Source of the DNA: Biostraticola tofi
Lineage (GTDB): Bacteria; Pseudomonadota; Gammaproteobacteria; Enterobacterales; Enterobacteriaceae
Direction: 5' to 3'
Length of the DNA stretch: 64,000 nucleotides
Assembly: GCF_004343195.1 (NCBI RefSeq)
Contig: NZ_SMCR01000002.1
Span: forward strand, 424,390-488,389
Below the pieces are notes generated by a model, which ran no database searches, was not told where the DNA came from, and worked only from the letters and a program-made list of their open reading frames with translations. The position numbers and the translations under genes were made by a program. Positions 57,282-64,000 of this stretch are shown here, one piece after another (the first letter of the stretch is position 1; each line of letters opens with the position of its first letter).

Positions 57282-58160
57282 TTAATCGTCGCTAGCCGGG
57301 CTGATTGTCCCTTCCAGCGGCGGGGCGGTTTCCACCGCGCTTTCATCCTGCCGATTGGACGGCTGAGTGACATAACGCTGTTCTTCCCAATGAAGCAGGG
57401 TAAGATCGCCTCCCCAGCAGCAGCCGGTATCCAGCCCGTATATGTGCGCCGGGGTGCCTTTACCTTCAAGCGAAGCCCAGTGCCCAAACACGATACTGTA
57501 GTCTTCCGCGACCGGTCCGGGCAGGGAAAACCAGGGCTTCAGCGGGGCTGGAGCCTTATCCGGCGTATCCTTGCAGAACATGTCCAACTGGCCGTTAGGG
57601 AAACAGTAGCGCATACGGGTAAACACATTGGTGCTGAAGCGTAGCCGCGCCAGCCCGGTCAGTTCCGGCGACCAGTTATTCGGCATATCGCCATACATCG
57701 CATCCAGGAACAGCGGGTAGCTGTCGCTGCCAAGCACCGCTTCGACTTCGCGGGCACACTGGCGGGCGGTGTCCAGATCCCATTGGGGGGAAATCCCCGC
57801 ATGGGCCATGACCAGTTTCTTCTGTTCATCCACCTGCAGCACCGGTTGGCGGCGCAGCCAATTGATAAGCTCATCGGCATCCGGCGCCTCGAGCAGCGGC
57901 GTGATGCGATCCTTGGGCTTGTTGCGGCTAATGCCGGCGAAAACCGCCAGCAGGTGCAGGTCATGATTGCCCAGCACCATACGTACGCTGTCGCCAAGCG
58001 AGCGTACCAGCCTCAGTACTTCCAGTGAGCCGGGGCCGCGGGCCACCAGATCACCGGTCAGCCACAGCTGGTCTTTCTGCTCATTAAAATCTACCTGCGT
58101 CAGCAGCGCCTTCAGCTCATCAAAACAGCCGTGGATATCCCCGATTAAATAGGTCGACAT
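57282..58160 (-). CDS. apaH: Diadenosine tetraphosphatase, symmetrical
   Basis: ApaH hydrolyses Ap4A to two ADP and removes Np4 RNA caps. It has 292 aa (E. coli 280), longer at the C-terminus. Metallophosphatase motifs [39 protein letters not shown] and [10 protein letters not shown] are intact. It is the last gene of the lptD-surA-pdxA-rsmA-apaG-apaH cluster, 2 nt after apaG. Confidence 0.97.
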   Translation of the reverse strand: MSTYLIGDIHGCFDELKALLTQVDFNEQKDQLWLTGDLVARGPGSLEVLRLVRSLGDSVRMVLGNHDLHLLAVFAGISRNKPKDRITPLLEAPDADELINWLRRQPVLQVDEQKKLVMAHAGISPQWDLDTARQCAREVEAVLGSDSYPLFLDAMYGDMPNNWSPELTGLARLRFSTNVFTRMRYCFPNGQLDMFCKDTPDKAPAPLKPWFSLPGPVAEDYSIVFGHWASLEGKGTPAHIYGLDTGCCWGGDLTLLHWEEQRYVTQPSNRQDESAVETAPPLEGTISPASDD

Positions 58161-58162
58161 AA

Positions 58163-58540
58163 TTAATTAATAAGTGTTGGTATGGCTAGGCGGAAGACCG
58201 GAATGGCAACCCGAAATGATTGCCCCTGATGGTCGAGCATTTCATAATGCCCCTCCATGGTACCCAGCGGCGTTTCCAGAATCGCCCCGCTGGTATACTG
58301 AAATTCGCTGCCCGGCAGGATAACCGGCTGCTCACCGACCACGCCTTCGCCTTTGACCTCGCTGGGCTTGCCATCAGCATTAGTGATAAGCCAGTAACGG
58401 CCGACCAACTGGACATTATGCCGGCCAAGATTACGTACCGTAATTGTGTAGGCAAATACATAGCGCTGCTCTTGCGGCTGCGACTGCGTTTCGACGTACA
58501 TGCTCTGTACCTGTACACAAACGCGGGGTGAATTGATCAT
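58163..58540 (-). CDS. apaG: ApaG (CorD) protein
   Basis: The protein has 125 aa, as in E. coli. The beta-sandwich ApaG domain shows [30 protein letters not shown] and [17 protein letters not shown]. Its function is unclear; it has been linked to Co2+ resistance and Mg2+ efflux. It lies 14 nt downstream of rsmA and 2 nt upstream of apaH, so is tightly coupled. Confidence 0.96.
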   Translation of the reverse strand: MINSPRVCVQVQSMYVETQSQPQEQRYVFAYTITVRNLGRHNVQLVGRYWLITNADGKPSEVKGEGVVGEQPVILPGSEFQYTSGAILETPLGTMEGHYEMLDHQGQSFRVAIPVFRLAIPTLIN

Positions 58541-58554
58541 GGCAAACGACTCCT

Positions 58555-59373
58555 TTAAGCCTGGGACGTCGGATTCTCCGTCAGCCAGTTGGCCAGCCGA
58601 CAGTACTGCTCTACCGAAATATTTTCTGCGCGCAGCACCGGATCAACGCCCAGATCTTTCAGCTGTTCTGGCGTGAACAGATTAGCAAGACTATTGCGCA
58701 CGGTCTTGCGTCGTTGGTTAAACGCCTGGCTGGTAATGCGCGCCAGCACCTGCAAATCCCTGACCGGGTAGGGCAGGGTAGCATGCGGTACCAGACGCAC
58801 CACAGCGGAATCCACTTTTGGCGCCGGGCGGAACGATTCTGGCGGCACTTCCAGCACCGGTATGATGTGGCAGTAGTACTGCGCCATCACGCTCAGTCGG
58901 CCATAGGCTTTGCTGTTCGGACCGGCCACCAGGCGATTGACCACTTCTTTTTGCAACATGAAATGCATATCGCGAATGGCTTCAGTATAACTGAAAAGAT
59001 GAAACATCAACGGCGTGGAAATATTGTAGGGCAGGTTGCCGAATACCCGCAGCGGCTGGCCGGCCTTTGCAGCCAGCGCCGCGAAATCGACGGTCATGGC
59101 ATCCTGCTGAATAATTTCCAGCTTCTGCTGCATAAACGGGTGGGTCGCCAGCCGGGCGGCCAGGTCGCGGTCCAGCTCGATGACCGTCATATGCTCCAGG
59201 CGCTCGGCGACCGGTTCGGTCAACGCGCCCAGGCCAGGGCCGATTTCGACCACTGCCTGGTCCGGCAGAGGATGGATCGCCGAGACGATAGAGTCGATGA
59301 TATAGCTATCATGGAGAAAGTTCTGGCCAAATCGTTTACGGGCCAGATGGCCTTGATGAACATTATTACTCAT
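58555..59373 (-). CDS. rsmA: 16S rRNA dimethyladenosine transferase
   Basis: RsmA (KsgA) dimethylates A1518 and A1519 in 16S rRNA helix 45. It has 272 aa (E. coli 273). SAM-binding [27 protein letters not shown], and the catalytic NLPYNIST motif are present. It overlaps the pdxA 3' end by 8 nt. Loss causes kasugamycin resistance in E. coli; no sign of inactivation here. Confidence 0.98.
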   Translation of the reverse strand: MSNNVHQGHLARKRFGQNFLHDSYIIDSIVSAIHPLPDQAVVEIGPGLGALTEPVAERLEHMTVIELDRDLAARLATHPFMQQKLEIIQQDAMTVDFAALAAKAGQPLRVFGNLPYNISTPLMFHLFSYTEAIRDMHFMLQKEVVNRLVAGPNSKAYGRLSVMAQYYCHIIPVLEVPPESFRPAPKVDSAVVRLVPHATLPYPVRDLQVLARITSQAFNQRRKTVRNSLANLFTPEQLKDLGVDPVLRAENISVEQYCRLANWLTENPTSQA

Positions 59374-60358
59374 TGCGGTTATTTATCATTTCTATGGCGA
59401 GGTTTAACGCCGTTTTGATACTGCCGGCCTCTGCTTGCCCGCTGCCCGCCAGTTCCAGCGCGGTGCCATGATCAACAGAGGTACGAATAAAAGGGAGTCC
59501 CAGGGTAATATTCACTGCCCGCCCGAAGCCCTGATACTTCAGCACCGGCAATCCCTGATCGTGATACATCGCCAGTACCGCGTCTGCATGCTGCAGGTAC
59601 TTGGGCTGAAACAGGGTATCGGCCGGCAGCGGGCCGGAGAGCATGATGCCTTCGGCACGCAGGGCGTCCAGCGCCGGTATGATAACATCTATTTCCTCCC
59701 GGCCCATATGTCCGCCTTCACCGGCATGGGGATTGAGTCCGCACACGTAGATGCGAGGCTGGCCGATGCCGAAATAGCGACGCAGGTCGCCGACGAGAAT
59801 GCGGATCACTTCCGTCAGGCTCTGCCGGGTAATGGCGCCGGGCACCGCCAGCAGCGGCAGATGGGTGGTAGCAAGGGCGACTCTGAGCGAATCGGTTGCC
59901 AGCATCATTACCACCCGCTCGCACTGGCTGCGCTCGGCGAAAAATTCTGTATGGCCGCTGAAGGGCAGGCCGCTATCATTGATGATGCCTTTATGCACCG
60001 GGCCGGTGACCAGGGCGTCGAATTGCCCCTGCAGGCAGCCGTCGCAGGCCCGGGCCAGGGTCTCGAGCACATAGCCGCTGTTGGCGACATCAAGTTGGCC
60101 GGCGTTAACCGGTGACGGCGTTTTGACCGCCAGTAGGCGAAGGTGGCCAGGCGGAGAAGGGGAGGCGGGGAGGTCAGAACGATACTCTTCAACCGTCAGA
60201 GGCAGCGAGAGCTGTCTGGCGCGTAACATTAACACTTCAGGGTCGGCACAGACCACCAGCTCTGCAGGCCAGGCCTGCTGGGCAAGCATCACCGTCACAT
60301 CAGGGCCGATCCCGGCAGGTTCGCCGGGAGTCAGCACTATCCGGTGACTATTGACCAT
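59366..60358 (-). CDS. pdxA: 4-hydroxythreonine-4-phosphate dehydrogenase
   Basis: PdxA oxidises 4-phosphohydroxy-L-threonine in pyridoxal phosphate synthesis. It has 330 aa (E. coli 329). Conserved [34 protein letters not shown] (phosphate and metal sites), [14 protein letters not shown] and [20 protein letters not shown] are seen. It overlaps surA by 11 nt and rsmA by 8 nt, all in one minus-strand operon. Confidence 0.98.
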   Translation of the reverse strand: MVNSHRIVLTPGEPAGIGPDVTVMLAQQAWPAELVVCADPEVLMLRARQLSLPLTVEEYRSDLPASPSPPGHLRLLAVKTPSPVNAGQLDVANSGYVLETLARACDGCLQGQFDALVTGPVHKGIINDSGLPFSGHTEFFAERSQCERVVMMLATDSLRVALATTHLPLLAVPGAITRQSLTEVIRILVGDLRRYFGIGQPRIYVCGLNPHAGEGGHMGREEIDVIIPALDALRAEGIMLSGPLPADTLFQPKYLQHADAVLAMYHDQGLPVLKYQGFGRAVNITLGLPFIRTSVDHGTALELAGSGQAEAGSIKTALNLAIEMINNRNE

Positions 60359-61643
60359 TGCCGTCCATGATTTTCACATAAGCAGTGGCGCGCTGTTCCT
60401 GCATCCAGGTCTGGGCTTCTTCGGCAAACTTGCGGTTGAACAGCAAGCGATACGCCCGTTCCTTTTGCGCAGCATCAGTGCGGTCCACCTGACGGGTGTC
60501 CATCAGTTGGATCAGATGCCAGCCGAAGGAGGTATGCACCGGCGCACTCAATTCCCCTTTCTTCAGACGCATGATCGCGTCGCGAAAAGCCGGATCATAA
60601 ATGTCTGCTGATGCCCAGCCCAGATCGCCGCCCTGATTGGCAGAACCCGGATCCTGTGAAAGCTGTTTGGCGGCGGTGGCGAAATCGGTGCGGCCGCTCT
60701 TGATTTCCTGCGCCACTTCGCGCAGTTTGCTGTCAGCCTGCTGATCGGTCATTACCACCGAGGGACGCAGCAGGATATGGCGGGCAAGCACTTCGGTGAC
60801 CGACACTTTCTGATCGCCGCCGCGCACATCATTAACGCGCAGAATATGGAAGCCGACCCCTGAACGGATCGGACCGACGATTGCGCCTTTACCCGCACCC
60901 TGCAGGCGTTCGGCAAACAGCGAAGGCAGCTCTTCAGGTTTGCCCCAACCCATCTGGCCGCCTTTCAGCGCCTGGGCATCGGCGGAGTAGGTAATGGCGA
61001 GCTTGCCGAAGTCCGCACCGCCCTTCAATTGTTCCACCAGTGTGTTGGCCAGCTGTTCGGCATCATCGACCTGCTGCTGGCTCGGATTCTCCGACAGCGG
61101 AATCAGGATATGGCTCAGGTTGAACTCGGCGCCGTTGCCGGTCTGGGCGGCAACCTGCTTGGCCAGCGAGTCCACTTCCTGCGGAAGAATGGTGACCCGG
61201 CGGCGCACTTCGCTGTTACGCACTTCGGCGATCAGCATCTCTTTGCGAATCTGGTTGCGATAGGTATTGTAGTCCATGCCGTCATAAGCCAGCCGGCTGC
61301 GAAGTTGATCTACCGACATGCGGTTTTGGGCGGCGATATTGGCGATCGACTGATCCAGTTGTTCATCGGTGATGGTCATATTGCCGCGCTGGGCAAGCTG
61401 CAAAATAATATTGTCCATCACCAGCCGATCCAGTATCTGATGCCGTAAAGTGGCATCATCAGGCAACTGTTGTTTGGCCTCGCTGGCGCTTTGTTTTACC
61501 GACTTCATCAATCCGGCCACATCGCTTTCGAGAACGACGCTGTTATCGACGACAGCGGCGACTTTATCCACCACTTGAGGTGCTGCGAACGCAGTGTTGG
61601 CGCAAATCGCCAGGCCAAGGATGAGCGTTCTCCAGTTTTTCAT
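60348..61643 (-). CDS. surA: Periplasmic chaperone and prolyl isomerase SurA
   Basis: SurA carries outer-membrane proteins to the BAM complex. From ATG 61643 it starts [20 protein letters not shown] with a signal peptide of 20 residues, and has 431 aa (E. coli 428). Parvulin domains P1 (about 173-274, [10 protein letters not shown]) and P2 (about 283-384, [28 protein letters not shown]) are clear. An in-frame ATG at 61709 inside the lptD stop region lacks a signal peptide and is rejected. It lies 65 nt after lptD. Confidence 0.98.
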   Translation of the reverse strand: MKNWRTLILGLAICANTAFAAPQVVDKVAAVVDNSVVLESDVAGLMKSVKQSASEAKQQLPDDATLRHQILDRLVMDNIILQLAQRGNMTITDEQLDQSIANIAAQNRMSVDQLRSRLAYDGMDYNTYRNQIRKEMLIAEVRNSEVRRRVTILPQEVDSLAKQVAAQTGNGAEFNLSHILIPLSENPSQQQVDDAEQLANTLVEQLKGGADFGKLAITYSADAQALKGGQMGWGKPEELPSLFAERLQGAGKGAIVGPIRSGVGFHILRVNDVRGGDQKVSVTEVLARHILLRPSVVMTDQQADSKLREVAQEIKSGRTDFATAAKQLSQDPGSANQGGDLGWASADIYDPAFRDAIMRLKKGELSAPVHTSFGWHLIQLMDTRQVDRTDAAQKERAYRLLFNRKFAEEAQTWMQEQRATAYVKIMDGNGQ

Positions 61644-61708
61644 AACTTTTCCATTTCTATCAGCCGCATCTGCGGATTGAGGTTCAATGTATGCTCGTGT
61701 TATCAGCA

Positions 61709-64000
61709 TTAAAATGCCCGTTGGTAAGGCAGTATGCCGGAACCCAGCATTTTTTCCGTACCCAGGCCATAATTGCTGCTCAAACCGCGCAGTTCAATGT
61801 TAAATGACACTCTCTTGTCGTATTGGCTGGTGCTGTCGGCATTGTTCCAGCCATTGATCTTGCGTTCAAAACTCACGCCCACCGCCCAGCAGCAGGTGTT
61901 GTACTGCAGGCCGATAAGCTGATCGGCAGGCTGGTTAGCCTTGGTATCATAGTAATAGCCACCGACCAGGGACCAGCGATCGACAATCGGCCAGCTGGCT
62001 ATAGCGCCAACTTGCGATATGCCTTGCTGATAGCCCGGATGATTGATGTCCGGCAGCATCGCCTGGATATATTCCGGGCTGGCATAACGGTAGTTCAACT
62101 GCACCATCCGGTTCTGGTCGCGTCGGTATTCAAGCACCGCATCGCCCAGTGCCAGACTGTCCAGGCGGGTATCATACTGCAGTCCGCCTCTGACGCCCCA
62201 GCGATTGCTGATTTTCCAGTAGCTGTCACCGGCCCACACCAGGCTGCCGGTATCAGCATCTTCATTCCACCCGCTGGGCTTGTCGCTGGTGCGGGCGCGG
62301 CTGAAGTAATATATCTGACCTACGGATGCGTTGAAACGTTCAACCAATTCATCGTCATATACACGGGTGGTAACGCCGCTGGCCAATTGATTGGCCGATG
62401 CGATGCGATCAAGCCCGCTGTATGACCGGTCCCTGAACAGACCCGAGTAATCGGTCTGCAGCAGGGTGGAGTCATAAATACCGATATTGCTCTGATTCCG
62501 ATAGGGCACGTACAGGTACTGCATGCGCGGCTCAAGCGTCTGAGTATAGCCGGCAGCGCTGTCCATTTCCCGGTCAAAGACCATCTTGCCATCGGTCTTG
62601 AACTGGGGCATCACCCGGTTTACCGACCCGTCCAGCACGCGACCGCTGCTGTTGGTTTCATTGAAGGTATCGAGATTATCCTGTTGATAATGGGTCGCCA
62701 GCAGCTTGGCTTCGGTATTGATGCTGCCCCAGCGGTTAGCCAGCGGCAGATTGACTGTCGGCTCGATATGCAGGCGGGTGGCTTTCGGATTATCGTTATC
62801 CACGCTGGTGAACTTGCCTGCCTGGGCGTAAATGCGGGTATCGAACGGCCCGACATCGTTCTGGTAATAGTTGATATCCAGCAGCGGTTCAGCCCGATAG
62901 GCGCTCTGGTTGCCGCTGTTGGAGAATATCTGGAATCGCTTGCTTGCCAGGGCAACGTCCCAGTGCTCGTCTGCATAGCCGGCACTGAACTTCTGCGCGG
63001 CATAGCCGTCGGTGGTGGAACCGTACTTGGAGTCAAGATCGTCAAAGTAGTTGGGATCGCTGACGCGGGTATAATCGACGTTGAAGCGCCAGACCTGGTC
63101 CATTACGCCGTTGTGTTTCCAGTAGAACATCCAGCGGTCGCTGTTGTCATCGCCGGCGTTATCACGTGCGTACTGCTTATCATCCGGCAGCCAGTCAAAT
63201 TCTACCAGCCCTTCCCCTGGGGTAGAGAGATAACGGAATTCGGTCTGCAGCTGGGTGCCGCGCTTGCTCATGTAGTGCGGCGTGATGGTTGCATCGTAAT
63301 TCGGCGCCAGGTTCAGGTAATAAGGGGCGCTGAATTCAAAGCCGCTGCTTTTGCCATAACTGGCTGTAGGCAATAAAAATCCCGAGCGGCGTTTGTCGCC
63401 AACCGGTAATTGCATATAAGGGCTGTAGAAAATCGGCACGCTGCCGATTTTAAAGCGTGCATTCCAGATTTCGGCGACCTGTTCTTCACGATCATGAATG
63501 ACCTCGGAACCTACCACGCTCCAGCTGTCATCACCAGGCAGACAGGAGGTAAATGTCCCGTTTTCCAAAACGGTATAGCGGTTTTCACCGCGCATTTTCA
63601 TGGTGTCAGCCTCACCGCGTCCCTGGCGGCCCACCATCTGGTAATCTCCCTGATACACATCGGTATCTTTGGTATTGAGATTGGACCATGCTTTAGGCCC
63701 CTTGAGCTTGATCTGGTTGTCGCCGTAATTGACATTGCCTGTGGCGGTGACCGTGCGGACCGGGTCAGTCTGGCCGGCCTGCTTCTGTTCAAGCTCGACC
63801 TGTTCGGCGGTCAGAGTGCTGTTGCCCTGCTGGATATCGACATTGCCTGAGAAAAGGGCATTATCGGGATAATTGGCCTCGGCTTTATCCGCCTGAATCC
63901 GTACCGGCAGCTCTCCCGGCGCGCCGTTGACCAGCGGTTTGGTATAGGCGGGTACGCCCAGCATACACTGGTCAGCAAGATCGGCCGACGCTTGCTGGCT
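61709..64000 (-). CDS. lptD: LPS-assembly protein LptD, partial (N-terminus outside the window)
   Basis: LptD is the outer-membrane beta-barrel that inserts lipopolysaccharide with LptE. About 763 residues are in the window; the frame is open at the right edge, with [15 protein letters not shown] as the first part, so the signal peptide and some residues are cut off by the window and this is not a pseudogene. Cysteines needed for the interdomain disulfides are present: DQCMLG, SCLPGDD and the tandem pair in NTCCWAVG. The OstA-like N-terminal domain ([21 protein letters not shown]) precedes the barrel. First gene of the cluster. Confidence 0.98.
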   Translation of the reverse strand, partial: SQQASADLADQCMLGVPAYTKPLVNGAPGELPVRIQADKAEANYPDNALFSGNVDIQQGNSTLTAEQVELEQKQAGQTDPVRTVTATGNVNYGDNQIKLKGPKAWSNLNTKDTDVYQGDYQMVGRQGRGEADTMKMRGENRYTVLENGTFTSCLPGDDSWSVVGSEVIHDREEQVAEIWNARFKIGSVPIFYSPYMQLPVGDKRRSGFLLPTASYGKSSGFEFSAPYYLNLAPNYDATITPHYMSKRGTQLQTEFRYLSTPGEGLVEFDWLPDDKQYARDNAGDDNSDRWMFYWKHNGVMDQVWRFNVDYTRVSDPNYFDDLDSKYGSTTDGYAAQKFSAGYADEHWDVALASKRFQIFSNSGNQSAYRAEPLLDINYYQNDVGPFDTRIYAQAGKFTSVDNDNPKATRLHIEPTVNLPLANRWGSINTEAKLLATHYQQDNLDTFNETNSSGRVLDGSVNRVMPQFKTDGKMVFDREMDSAAGYTQTLEPRMQYLYVPYRNQSNIGIYDSTLLQTDYSGLFRDRSYSGLDRIASANQLASGVTTRVYDDELVERFNASVGQIYYFSRARTSDKPSGWNEDADTGSLVWAGDSYWKISNRWGVRGGLQYDTRLDSLALGDAVLEYRRDQNRMVQLNYRYASPEYIQAMLPDINHPGYQQGISQVGAIASWPIVDRWSLVGGYYYDTKANQPADQLIGLQYNTCCWAVGVSFERKINGWNNADSTSQYDKRVSFNIELRGLSSNYGLGTEKMLGSGILPYQRAF

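Noticed and set aside
61709-64000. lptD as a truncated pseudogene
   Set aside because: The frame is open to the window edge with normal N-terminal mature sequence; truncation is by the window only.

Overview
The window is chromosomal core DNA of a gammaproteobacterium of the order Enterobacterales. Almost every protein resembles its Escherichia coli counterpart in length and motifs, and the gene order follows the E. coli region around minute 0 (prfC-osmY-deo-serB-radA-nadR-slt-trpR-rob-arcA-thr-talB-mog-dnaKJ-nhaA-rpsT-ribF-ileS-lspA-fkpB-ispH-dapB-carAB-folA-apaHG-rsmA-pdxA-surA-lptD). The GC-rich sequence, several missing E. coli genes and a few insertions suggest a relative outside Escherichia/Salmonella, such as a Pectobacteriaceae/Bruguierivoracaceae/Yersiniaceae-type genome. 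This is inference; the genus cannot be fixed from the window.

Layout. 1-2505: 3' end of prfC, osmY, the tiny ytjA, a divergent CsbD-like gene and a repeat-rich spacer where E. coli has yjjU. 2506-7875: yjjV and the nucleoside-catabolic deoCABD operon (yjjW and yjjI absent). 7872-19697: ytjB, divergent from serB-radA-nadR; ettA; slt-trpR; yjjX; gpmB; rob; creA (creBCD absent). 19798-26326: arcA, a gene-poor 0.98-kb spacer, then the threonine operon with leader peptide thrL and a clear attenuator. 26366-36827: yaaA-yaaJ, talB, mog, an MFS transporter where E. coli has satP, dnaKJ with heat-shock promoter sequences, and nhaA.

36830-39600 is the main accessory segment. The position of nhaR holds a small island: a LysR-like stub, a DHA1 efflux transporter, a divergently transcribed AraC-family regulator and the wreck of an IS3-family transposase gene. 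39696-45968 returns to core (rpsT, ribF-ileS-lspA-fkpB-ispH). 46125-47000 is an inserted SMP-30/gluconolactonase gene. 47268-55054 holds dapB, carAB, the split ThrE-type exporter yjjPB and folA. 55207-57105 is a Tat-exported PhoX-type phosphatase gene preceded by a well-formed candidate Pho box. 57282-64000 is the minus-strand lptD-surA-pdxA-rsmA-apaG-apaH cluster; lptD runs off the window end.

Main functional themes are deoxyribonucleoside salvage, Asp-family amino acid synthesis (thrABC, dapB), carbamoyl phosphate synthesis, protein folding (DnaKJ, SurA, FkpB), lipoprotein and LPS export (LspA, LptD), and phosphate scavenging (PhoX). I found no tRNA, rRNA, CRISPR array, prophage or intact IS. 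I see no convincing new multigene system. The most noteworthy items are the nhaA-rpsT island, the Pho-box/phoX insertion, the CsbD-like/repeat locus and a few residue substitutions in otherwise conserved motifs.
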